From positions 1,798,001 to 1,862,000 of the forward strand of contig NZ_CP059556.1 of NCBI RefSeq assembly GCF_024734405.1: 64,000 nucleotides of DNA, in the 5' to 3' direction. A program made the translations under genes and the position numbers. This document shows positions 7,154-14,765 of this stretch, one piece after another (the stretch's first letter is position 1; each line of letters starts with the position of its first letter). Under the pieces are notes generated by a model. It was not told where the DNA came from. It did not search any database and saw nothing but the letters and a program-made list of their open reading frames with translations. The stretch is from Saccharopolyspora gregorii (lineage in GTDB: Bacteria > Actinomycetota > Actinomycetes > Mycobacteriales > Pseudonocardiaceae).

Positions 7154-9982
7154 TCACTGGCAGGCTTCGCAGTCCGGGTCGTCGATCGCGCACGCCTGCG
7201 GCTGCGGCGACGGGGCCGGGGCCGGGGCGGCGGCGGGGGAGACCGCGTTGAGCTTGCCGTCGGTGCCGCGCAGCGTGGACTTCTCCACGTGCGTCGCACT
7301 GCTGGACCGCAGGTAGTAGGTGGTCTTGAGGCCCTTGCGCCACGCCAGCCGGTACAGCTCGTCGAGCTTGCGGCCGCTCGGCGCCGCCATGTACAGGTTC
7401 AGCGACTGCGCCTGGTCGATCCACTTCTGGCGGCGGGACGCGGCCTCGACCAGCCAGCGCGGCTCGATCTCGAACGCGGTGGCGTACAACGACTTCAGCT
7501 CCGCGGGCACCCGGTCGATCGGGGCCAGGTCGCCGTCGAAGTACTTCAGGTCCTGCACCATCGCCTCGTCCCACACCCCGGCGGCCTTGAGGTCCCGCAC
7601 CAGGTCGGCGTTGAGCACGGTGAAGTCGCCCGACATGTTCGACTTCACGTACAGGTTCCGGTACAGCGGCTCGATGGACTGGCCGACGCCGCAGATGTTC
7701 GAGATCGTCGCCGTCGGGGCGATGGCCAGCACGTTCGAGTTGCGCATGCCGTTCGCGCGCACCCGCTCCCGCAGCCCGTCCCAGTCCAGTGTGGACGAAC
7801 GGTCCAGGTCGACGCCGGTCTCGCGGGCCTGCGCCAGCAGCTCCAGCGAGTCGATCGGCAGCACGCCCCGGCTCCACAGCGAACCCTCGAACGACTCGTA
7901 GCGCCCGCGCTCGGCGGCCAGCTCGGAGGACGCGGCGATCGCGTGGAAGCTGATGTGCTCCATGCTCAGGTCCGCGAACTCCACCGCCGCCTGCGAGGAC
8001 ATCGGGATGCGCTGCGCGAACAGCGCGTCCGAGAAGCCCATCAGGCCCAGGCCCACCGGGCGGTGCCGCAGGTTCGAGGCCCGCGCCTCCGGGATCGTGT
8101 AGAAGTTCACGTCGATGACGTTGTCCAGCATCCGCACCGCCGTGCGGGTCGTGCGCCGCAGCCGCTCCACGTCCAGGCCCTCGGCCGTCACGTGCCGCGC
8201 GAGGTTGATGGAACCGAGGTTGCAGACCGCGACCTCGTCCTCGCTCGTGTTCAGCGTGATCTCGGTGCACAGGTTCGAGGAGTGCACCACGCCCGCGTGC
8301 TGCTGCGGCGACCGCAGGTTGCACGGGTCCTTGAAGGTGATCCACGGGTGCCCGGTCTCGAACAGCATCGTCAGCATCCGGCGCCACAGATCCACCGCGC
8401 GGACCTGGCGGAACACCTTCAGCTCACCGCGCTCGGCGGCCGCCTCGTACTCCCGGTAGCGCTGCGCGAACGCGGTGCCGTACAGGTCGTGCAGGTCCGG
8501 CACCTCGTCCGGGGAGAACAGGGTCCACGGCTCGTCGGCCTCGACCCGGCGCAGGAACTCGTCCGGCACCCAGTTCGCCGTGTTCATGTCGTGCGTGCGG
8601 CGCCGGTCGTCCCCGGTGTTCTTGCGCAGGTCGAGGAATTCCTCGACGTCCACGTGCCAGGTCTCCAGGTACGCGCACACCGCGCCCTTGCGCTTGCCGC
8701 CCTGGTTCACCGCGACCGCCGTGTCGTTGGCGATCTTCAGGAACGGCACCACGCCCTGCGAGGAACCGTTGGTCCCCTTGATGTGCGCGCCCGTGCCCCG
8801 CACCGGGGTCCAGTCGTTGCCGAGCCCGCCCGCGTACTTCGACAGCAGCGCGTTGTTGCTGATGCCGTGGAAGATCCCGTGCAGGTCGTCGTCCACAGTG
8901 GTCAGGAAGCAGGACGACAGCTGCGGGCGGGTGGTGCCCGCGTTGAACAGCGTCGGCGTCGAGCACATGAAGTCGAACGAGGAGATCAGGTCGTAGAACT
9001 CGATCGCCCGCGCCTCCCGGTCGTCCTCGCGCAGCGCCACGCCCATCGCGACCCGCATGAAGAACGCCTGCGGCAGCTCGAACCGCACCCCGTCCTCGTG
9101 CAGCAGGTAGCGGTCGTAGAGCGTCTGCAGGCCGAGGAAGCCGAACGCGATGTCCCGGTCCGCGTCCAGCGCCGCGCCCAGCCGCTCCAGGTCGAAGCGG
9201 GCCAGCTCCGGGGCCAGCTGCTCCAGCTCGATGCCGCGGCGCACGTAGTCGGCGAAGTAACCGGCGTAGCGGTCCCGCATCTGCACCTGGTCGGCCTCGG
9301 CCGGCTCGCCCGCGACGAAGCTCAGCGCCTCCCGGCGCAGCTTGTCCAGCAGCAGCCGCGACGTCACCAGCGAGTAGTTCGGCTCCGCCTCCACGAAGGT
9401 GCGCGCCGCCATCGTCAGCGACTCGGCCAGCTCCGCGGAGCTGATGCCGTCGTAGACGTTGCGCCGCACCTCGCGCAGCACCTGGTCGGCGCGCACGTCG
9501 TCGAGGTCCGAGCAGGCCTGCTCGACGACGGTCGACACCCGCTCCCAGTCCAGCGGCACCCGGGTGCCGTCCGGCGCGGTCATCTCCAGGACGGGCGCGG
9601 CGTCCTCGGTCCGCCGCGCCTCGGCTTCGCGGGCCTGCGCGTGCTCCTCCCGGTAGAGCACGTAGGCGCGGGCGACGCCGTGGTGCCCGCCGCGCATCAG
9701 CGCCAGCTCCACCACGTCCTGGATCTGCTCGATGTGCACCAGGCCCTCGGGGCCGGCGTGGCGCAGCACTCCCTGCGCGGCCTGCTCCGTCAACTCCGCG
9801 ACGACCTGGTGCAACCGCGACGACGACGCGGCCGAATCCCCCTCGGCCGCCAGGAACGCCTTGGTCAACGCCACGGAGATCTTCGTTTCGTCCCAACCGG
9901 AAACGGTTCCGTCGCGCCGCAGCACCCGCACTCCTGCCGGTACCACCGCGGTCGCTGACGGCCGGGTCGTGGACTCGGTCAC
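7154..9982 (-). CDS. nrdA: Class I ribonucleotide reductase, large subunit (R1)
   Basis: Catalytic and allosteric subunit of 942 residues. The first about 230 residues hold two ATP-cone-like regions (starting '[10 protein letters not shown]' and '[10 protein letters not shown]'). The barrel follows with 'STPTLFNAG', 'QLSSCFL' (redox cysteine), 'NLCTEI' (thiyl-radical cysteine region), 'PTATISNI' and '[10 protein letters not shown]'. The C-terminus ends in a CEACQ tail carrying the shuttle cysteine pair. I chose GTG at 9982 because AGGAG lies seven bases upstream; the frame is open for 45 more codons, but these overlap the riboswitch. Transcription is probably controlled by the cobalamin riboswitch and NrdR-like box upstream. 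No nrdS-type regulator follows nrdB. Confidence 0.96.
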   Translation of the reverse strand: MTESTTRPSATAVVPAGVRVLRRDGTVSGWDETKISVALTKAFLAAEGDSAASSSRLHQVVAELTEQAAQGVLRHAGPEGLVHIEQIQDVVELALMRGGHHGVARAYVLYREEHAQAREAEARRTEDAAPVLEMTAPDGTRVPLDWERVSTVVEQACSDLDDVRADQVLREVRRNVYDGISSAELAESLTMAARTFVEAEPNYSLVTSRLLLDKLRREALSFVAGEPAEADQVQMRDRYAGYFADYVRRGIELEQLAPELARFDLERLGAALDADRDIAFGFLGLQTLYDRYLLHEDGVRFELPQAFFMRVAMGVALREDDREARAIEFYDLISSFDFMCSTPTLFNAGTTRPQLSSCFLTTVDDDLHGIFHGISNNALLSKYAGGLGNDWTPVRGTGAHIKGTNGSSQGVVPFLKIANDTAVAVNQGGKRKGAVCAYLETWHVDVEEFLDLRKNTGDDRRRTHDMNTANWVPDEFLRRVEADEPWTLFSPDEVPDLHDLYGTAFAQRYREYEAAAERGELKVFRQVRAVDLWRRMLTMLFETGHPWITFKDPCNLRSPQQHAGVVHSSNLCTEITLNTSEDEVAVCNLGSINLARHVTAEGLDVERLRRTTRTAVRMLDNVIDVNFYTIPEARASNLRHRPVGLGLMGFSDALFAQRIPMSSQAAVEFADLSMEHISFHAIAASSELAAERGRYESFEGSLWSRGVLPIDSLELLAQARETGVDLDRSSTLDWDGLRERVRANGMRNSNVLAIAPTATISNICGVGQSIEPLYRNLYVKSNMSGDFTVLNADLVRDLKAAGVWDEAMVQDLKYFDGDLAPIDRVPAELKSLYATAFEIEPRWLVEAASRRQKWIDQAQSLNLYMAAPSGRKLDELYRLAWRKGLKTTYYLRSSSATHVEKSTLRGTDGKLNAVSPAAAPAPAPSPQPQACAIDDPDCEACQ

Positions 9983-10094
9983 TGGCTCTCTCCTCGCAAG
10001 CTCGGACACCTGCCCGGAACTCCTCGGAACGCGCCAGGACCCGCGGCGCGCACGGCACCGCTCGTCCCACGACCCTCCCGCGAGGTCCCGGACG

Positions 10095-10115
10095 GCGCGC
10101 ACCCCTCGTGCGCGC
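10095..10115 (-). promoter_or_regulatory. Expression-platform hairpin of the riboswitch
   Basis: GCGCGCAC (10095-10102) and GTGCGCGC (10108-10115) form a perfect eight-base stem with a five-base loop. In the minus-strand transcript it comes four bases after the B12 box and about 110 bases before the nrdA start, where an expression platform belongs. There is no T-run, so the mechanism is open. Confidence 0.5.
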
Positions 10116-10117
10116 AC

Positions 10118-10318
10118 CGATGGCAGGTCTTCGGACTCACGGGCGACCGGTGCTCGGCACCGGGCCTACTGGCCGTCGCTTCCCGGACGCCGAGCGTCCA
10201 GTGCTGCACCACCGGGAGGTGGTGACGGCGGTCGTTCCCGTTCACCGCTGCGGGGCAGTCCCGGATTCGCACCGGGTTCCCTGTTGTCACGCCGGGCGGA
10301 CCGGCGAACCATCAGCGG
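10118..10318 (-). ncRNA. Cobalamin riboswitch in the nrdA leader
   Basis: On the minus strand the leader carries the cobalamin riboswitch core: 'GGTGCGAATCCGGGACTG' and 'CCCCGCAGCGGTGAACGG' (around 10220-10290), then the B12 box 'AGTCCGAAGACCTGCC' at about 10121-10137. Several GC-rich stems lie between. B12 riboswitches ahead of nrdAB are known from Streptomyces, where adenosylcobalamin turns off the class I enzyme when the B12-dependent class II reductase can work. The same logic is inferred here. Boundaries are approximate. Confidence 0.93.
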
Positions 10319-10323
10319 GCGCC

Positions 10324-10339
10324 ACACTACATCTTGGGT
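10324..10339. promoter_or_regulatory. NrdR-box-like sequence upstream of nrdAB
   Basis: ACACTACATCTTGGGT agrees with the NrdR consensus acaCwAtATaTwGtgt at about 13 of 16 positions. It lies just upstream of the riboswitch, where the nrdAB promoter should be. NrdR boxes usually come in pairs about three helical turns apart; I did not find a convincing second copy. Confidence 0.5.
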
Positions 10340-10546
10340 TCGGCGGTGATCCGGACCCCATCATCATCGGCGTGGCGGTGCCGGTGCGGAGGCGCTCGGT
10401 AGTCGTCCGCGCACTCCTCGGCCGCATCCTGCCCGGCCGCGGGCGGCTCCGCACGACCGCGAGGTGTGACGCGGAATCGGTGGTGGTCGGCAGCGGGCCC
10501 GGGCAGACTGCCTCCCGAGATCACCACCTGGGAGGAAGACCGAACC

Positions 10547-12256
10547 ATGCGTGCCCACCGCGTGCGACGCGGACTCGCCGTCGCCGCCACCGCACTGGCC
10601 ACCGCGGCCACGGCCACCGGGGCCACCGCCGGCGCCGCGCCGCAGGACCCGCCCGCGACCACCGACGTCCGGCTGATCACCTTCAACGACCTGCACGGCA
10701 ACCTCGAACCGCCCACCGGGTCCTCCGGGCAGATCGAGCTCGACGACGGCCGGACCGTCGACGCCGGCGGCGCCGCCTACCTCGCCACCCACCTGCAGCG
10801 GCTGCGCGACGAGGTGCCGAACTCGCTGGTCTTCTCGACCGGCGACAGCGTCGGCGCCTCGCCGGTGAACTCCGCGCTGTTCCACGACGAACCCACCGTC
10901 GACTTCCTCAACTCGCAGGACGTGCGCGGCCACGTCGTCGGCAACCACGAGTTCGACGAGGGCTACCAGGAACTCCAACGGCTGCAGACCGGCGGCTGCC
11001 ACCCGCAGGACGGTTGCGAGTTCCGGGATTCCTTCGCCGGCGCGGACTTCCCGTACCTCGGCGCCAACGTCACCTTCGAGGACGGCGGTGCCCCCGCGCT
11101 GCTGCCGTTCACCGTGCAGGTCTCCGGCGGGGTGCCGATCGGCGTGATCGGCGCGACCCTGCAGGACCTGCCCGACGTGGTCAGCCCCGAAGCGGTGCGC
11201 GGACTCCGGTTCGGCGACGAGGTCGAAGCCATCGACCGCACCTCCGACGCGCTGGAGCGCTTCGGCGTCAAGGCGCAGGTCGTGCTGCTGCACCAGGGCG
11301 ATGAAGCCGACGGCGGCGGCCCGAACTCCTGCCAGGTCACCCCCGGCGGCCCCGCGAGCCGCATCGCGGAACAGGTCTCCCCGCAGGTCGACGCCGTGTT
11401 CAGCGCGCACAGCCACCAGCAGTACACCTGCACCGCCACCGACCCGGCGGGCGACCCGCGTCCCCTCGTGCAAGGCGCCTCCTACGGCAGGCTGCTGTCG
11501 GTGCTGGACCTGCGCGTCGACCGCGACACCCGCGAAGTGGTGCGGGAGAGCAGCACCGCGCGCAACGAGGTCGTGACCCGCGACGTCGAACCCGACGCCG
11601 AGACGGCCGCGCTCGTCGAGGAAGCCCGCGCGAAGGCGGCGCCGATCGCGAACCGCGCCGTCGGCACCGCCACCGGCGACCTGCTGAAGACCCCGGCGCC
11701 GTCCGGGGAATCCGGCCTCGGCAGCGTCATCGCCGACGCGCAGCTCGCCGCCACCCGCGACACGGGGGCGCAGCTCGCGCTGACCAACCCCGGCGGGGTG
11801 CGCGCCGACCTGCCGCACGCCTCTTCCCCGGCGGGCGAAGGCGACGGCGTCATCACCTACGGCGAAGCGTTCGCGGTGCAGCCCTTCGGCAACACCATGC
11901 AGACCATGACCCTCACCGGCGCGCAGCTGCGGGACGTGCTGGAGCAGCAGTGGAGCCCGGAGGGCGAGAACGTGCTGCAGGTGTCGGCGGGCCTGCACTA
12001 CGAGTACTCGCGGTCCGCGCCCATCGGGTCGAAGGTCTCCGGGCTCACCCTCGACGGCGCACCGGTGGACCCGGCCGCGCCGTACCGGGTGGCGGTGAAC
12101 AACTTCCTCGCCGGCGGCGGGGACGGGTTCAGCGGCTTCACCGAGGGCACCGACGTCGCGGGCGGGCCGGTGGACCTGGACGCGCTGCTGGGCTACCTGG
12201 CGGAGCACCCCGACGTGGTGCCGCCGGCGCCGGACCGCATCACCGCGAAGGATTGA
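10547..12256 (+). CDS. Secreted 5'-nucleotidase / metallophosphoesterase
   Basis: Extracytoplasmic enzyme that releases phosphate from nucleotides and related esters. 569 residues. Residues 1 to about 30 are a signal peptide (basic start, Ala-rich hydrophobic core, cleavage near AGA-AP). The calcineurin-like domain follows with metal-binding motifs 'FNDLHGN', 'STGDSVGAS', 'GNHEFDEGY', 'LLHQGDE' and 'FSAHSHQ'. From about residue 370 the 5'-nucleotidase C-terminal substrate domain shows 'LTNPGGVRADLP' and 'AVQPFGNTMQTM'. There is no sortase motif or C-terminal membrane anchor, so it is probably secreted. The ATG at 10547 has GGAGG eleven bases upstream, somewhat far. It ends at a strong hairpin shared with the convergent XRE-TPR gene. 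Confidence 0.93.
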   Translation: MRAHRVRRGLAVAATALATAATATGATAGAAPQDPPATTDVRLITFNDLHGNLEPPTGSSGQIELDDGRTVDAGGAAYLATHLQRLRDEVPNSLVFSTGDSVGASPVNSALFHDEPTVDFLNSQDVRGHVVGNHEFDEGYQELQRLQTGGCHPQDGCEFRDSFAGADFPYLGANVTFEDGGAPALLPFTVQVSGGVPIGVIGATLQDLPDVVSPEAVRGLRFGDEVEAIDRTSDALERFGVKAQVVLLHQGDEADGGGPNSCQVTPGGPASRIAEQVSPQVDAVFSAHSHQQYTCTATDPAGDPRPLVQGASYGRLLSVLDLRVDRDTREVVRESSTARNEVVTRDVEPDAETAALVEEARAKAAPIANRAVGTATGDLLKTPAPSGESGLGSVIADAQLAATRDTGAQLALTNPGGVRADLPHASSPAGEGDGVITYGEAFAVQPFGNTMQTMTLTGAQLRDVLEQQWSPEGENVLQVSAGLHYEYSRSAPIGSKVSGLTLDGAPVDPAAPYRVAVNNFLAGGGDGFSGFTEGTDVAGGPVDLDALLGYLAEHPDVVPPAPDRITAKD

Positions 12257-12260
12257 GCCG

Positions 12261-12295
12261 AGGTCCCGGCGGCGCACCTCGCGCCGCCGGGACCT
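12261..12295. terminator. Bidirectional terminator hairpin
   Basis: A perfect 15-base-pair GC-rich stem (12261-12275 with 12281-12295) and a five-base loop lie five bases after the nucleotidase stop, between convergent genes. There is no T-run, which is common for actinobacterial terminators. Confidence 0.8.
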
Positions 12296-12347
12296 CCTTC
12301 CGCACGGCCACTTCCTCCCGCCGTTCCGCCGGAGGTCCGCCGCACCG

Positions 12348-13715
12348 TCAGCGGGGGACCGGCCGGGGTGCGATGACCCCGTCGATGCCGAGCGCCAGCT
12401 CCTCCGCGCAGTCGCGCCAGGCGTGGCGCGCGCCCACCAGCTCCGCGCAGCGGCGGCGCAGCCCGGCGAGCCTGCCGCGCAGCCGGGCGCTGCGCACCCC
12501 GCCGGCCAGCAGCACCGCCCGGCGCCCGTGCCGCACCGCCGACGCGTGGTCGCCGAGCGCGAACTTCGCCTCCGCCAGGCTCGCCAGCTCGAACACCGCG
12601 GACCGCACCTCCCCGGGCGCGCGGGCGGCCACCGCCCGGGACAGGTGCAGCGCCGCGGATTCGTGCTCGCCCACCACCAGCTGCACCGAGCCGGTCAAGC
12701 CCAGCACGTCCGCTTCCCCGAACCAGCGGAACATCGGGTAGTCGGCCTCGATCTCGGCGGTGGCGTGCAGCGCGCGCCCCTGGTCGAGCATCCGCCGCAC
12801 CGAGCCGCGGCGTTCGCCGTGCGCCGCAGCCCACGCCGAGTTCAGCTGCAGCACCGAGCTCACCAGCGGCGAGGCTTCGGCCCGGATCGACCCCAGCTGG
12901 AACAGCTTCAGCGCCGAGTTCGGATCGCCGAAGTCCAGTTCGGCGCGCCCCGCCGCGTACAGCGTCCGCGCGATCGCCAGCGGATCCGCCCCGTCCCGGC
13001 CGAAGTCCAGCGCCCGCCCGTAGTGCGCGTTCCCGCTGGCGAGCAGCCCGTTCTCCACCGCCGTCCAGCCCGCGGTGGCGTGCAGCTTGCACAGCGCGCC
13101 CAGCAGGTCGCTGCGCACCGCCTCGCTCATCGAGGCCTCCAGCATCCGCTCGGCGCGCCGGGCGGCGGCCGCGACGGTGCCGTACTGGCCGACTCCGCCG
13201 TAGCGCTGGTCTATCTGCCGCAGCGAACCCATCAGCACGTCGAGCGCCGCGACGTCGGAGCTGCCGACCCGGCCCGGCGGGGTCGGCGGCAGCTCGCCGA
13301 ACCGGCGCAGCTCGGCGGCGAACAGGTCGGCGGAGCCGGACACGTCGACCTCCGCGCCCAGCACCAGCGAACCGGCGTAGGACAGGAAGCGGCGGCGTTT
13401 CGCCTTCTCGTCCTCCTCGACCGCCGGGTCGGTGCCCTCCGCGGCCGGGTCCGGTTCCCCGGCCATGCCCATCCAGCCGCGCGGTATCCCGAGCCCGGTG
13501 GCTATCCGGGCCAGCAACTCGTAGCTGCGCACGGCGCGGCCGTTGAGCACGTCGCTGACCTCGCTCTGGGCCTGCCCGGTGAGCTGGGCGATGCGGCTCT
13601 GCGAGACGCCGTGCTCGCGCAGCACCCGGTAGACCGTGCCGATGTCGCGCACCGCCAGGGCGTCGCGGACTTCCGCGCTCCGCCAGACCGCCGGCGGAAT
13701 GTCCTCTGTTGACAC
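12348..13715 (-). CDS. XRE-family transcriptional regulator with TPR-like C-terminal domain
   Basis: A 455-residue regulator. Residues about 20-80 form an XRE helix-turn-helix ('VSQSRIAQLTGQAQSEVSDV', then 'SYELLARIATGLGIPRGWMG'). A short acidic linker and a hydrophobic segment ('RRRFLSYAGSLVLGAEV', about 108-124) follow, then helical repeats to the end, rich in Ala-Leu TPR-like units ('AHYGRALDFGR', 'ALKLFQLGSIRAEASPL'). Proteins of this build are frequent in actinobacteria; ligands and targets are mostly unknown. The start is GTG at 13715. It is convergent with the nucleotidase gene and divergent from the DeoR gene, so self-regulation from the shared 206-base gap is possible but not shown. 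Confidence 0.85.
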   Translation of the reverse strand: MSTEDIPPAVWRSAEVRDALAVRDIGTVYRVLREHGVSQSRIAQLTGQAQSEVSDVLNGRAVRSYELLARIATGLGIPRGWMGMAGEPDPAAEGTDPAVEEDEKAKRRRFLSYAGSLVLGAEVDVSGSADLFAAELRRFGELPPTPPGRVGSSDVAALDVLMGSLRQIDQRYGGVGQYGTVAAAARRAERMLEASMSEAVRSDLLGALCKLHATAGWTAVENGLLASGNAHYGRALDFGRDGADPLAIARTLYAAGRAELDFGDPNSALKLFQLGSIRAEASPLVSSVLQLNSAWAAAHGERRGSVRRMLDQGRALHATAEIEADYPMFRWFGEADVLGLTGSVQLVVGEHESAALHLSRAVAARAPGEVRSAVFELASLAEAKFALGDHASAVRHGRRAVLLAGGVRSARLRGRLAGLRRRCAELVGARHAWRDCAEELALGIDGVIAPRPVPR

Positions 13716-13735
13716 CAGGCCACCGTATACTGAAA

Positions 13736-13769
13736 GTGATCAATTGAGTGCGTAGAGTGAAAAGATCAC
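13736..13769. promoter_or_regulatory. Divergent XRE/DeoR promoter region with possible operator
   Basis: The gap holds the most AT-rich patch nearby, with GTGATC at 13736-13741 and its inverse GATCAC at 13764-13769, 28 bases centre to centre. It could be an operator for either regulator. There is no consensus to support a specific protein. Confidence 0.3.
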
Positions 13770-13921
13770 CGGATCGGAGCGCCGGTGGACGGCAACCGGC
13801 GGCCGTTCCGCCGAATGCCACTCGAAGCAACACGAAACAACATCCCGCCATTGTGCCGCGCTGATCGTCGCCGGTAGCCTCGCCGGGCGGGGACTTCACG
13901 GGGGCGGGAAGCGAGACGCGG

Positions 13922-14683
13922 ATGTACGCCGAGGAACGGCACTGGGCGATCTTGGAGCTGGCGCGGAAGGAAGGCCGGGTCGACGTGGCGGCGCTCGCAT
14001 CGCGCTTCGACATGACCACGGAGACCGTGCGCCGCGACCTGACCGTGCTGGAGCGCCGCGGCGTGCTGCGCAGGGTGCACGGTGGCGCGATCCCCGTGGA
14101 GCGGCTGGGATTCGAGCCGAACGTGCCCGCCAGGGACTCGGTGATGACCGCCGAGAAGAACCGCATCGCGAAAGCGGCGCTGGAACTGGTGCCGGACGAG
14201 GGCGCGATCCTGCTCGACGCCGGCACCACGGTCGCGCGGATGGCGAACATCCTCCCCGTCGACCGGGAACTGACCGTGGTCACGCACTCGCCGACGACGG
14301 CGCTCACCCTCTCCGGCCGCGGCAACATCACCCTGATGCTGGTCGGCGGCAGGCTGCGCGGCCGCACGCTGGCGGCGGTGGACGGCTGGGCGCTGCACGC
14401 GCTCGGCGACATCTACGTGGACGTGGCGTTCATGGCGACCAACGGGCTGTCCCTGGAACGCGGCCTCACGACACCGGATTCGGCCGAGTCGATGGTGAAG
14501 CGGGCGGCGATCTCGGCGGCGCGGCGCACCATCGTGCTCGCCGACCACACCAAGATCGGCAACGACCACTTCGCGCGGTTCGGCGACCTCGCCGACGTGG
14601 ACACGCTGATCACCGACGACGGCATCGACGAGCAGGTGGCGGAGGAACTCCGGCGCGCGGGGCCACGCGTCGAGGCGGTCTGA
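13922..14683 (+). CDS. DeoR/GlpR-family sugar-phosphate-responsive regulator
   Basis: A 253-residue repressor-type regulator. The N-terminal DeoR helix-turn-helix spans about residues 5-57 ('RVDVAALASRFDMTTETVRRD', 'LRRVHGGAI'), and the C-terminal sugar-phosphate sensor fold spans 75-250 ('LLDAGTTVARMA', 'VVTHSPTTAL', 'VGGRLRGRTLAAV', 'MATNGLSLERGL', 'LADHTKIG'). Such proteins usually sit directly before PTS and PfkB kinase genes and sense fructose-1-phosphate or a related sugar phosphate. Here the only PTS-PfkB operon starts 10 kb downstream, beyond four antibiotic-type regulators on the same strand. I infer that it is the original local regulator of that operon, later separated by insertion. 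A GC-rich hairpin (14691-14711) follows the stop. Confidence 0.9.
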   Translation: MYAEERHWAILELARKEGRVDVAALASRFDMTTETVRRDLTVLERRGVLRRVHGGAIPVERLGFEPNVPARDSVMTAEKNRIAKAALELVPDEGAILLDAGTTVARMANILPVDRELTVVTHSPTTALTLSGRGNITLMLVGGRLRGRTLAAVDGWALHALGDIYVDVAFMATNGLSLERGLTTPDSAESMVKRAAISAARRTIVLADHTKIGNDHFARFGDLADVDTLITDDGIDEQVAEELRRAGPRVEAV

Positions 14684-14690
14684 CCGCCCG

Positions 14691-14711
14691 CCGCGCGAAC
14701 CCGCCGCGCGG
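14691..14711 (+). terminator. Hairpin after the DeoR gene
   Basis: CCGCGCG (14691-14697) pairs with CGCGCGG (14705-14711) around a seven-base loop, eight bases after the DeoR stop and 55 bases before the first LAL gene. It may separate the two transcription units. Confidence 0.45.
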
Positions 14712-14765
14712 CACCGCAGCATTCGGCATTCCGTACGCCTGGGGGCGGACCGGGAGGAACCCCGC

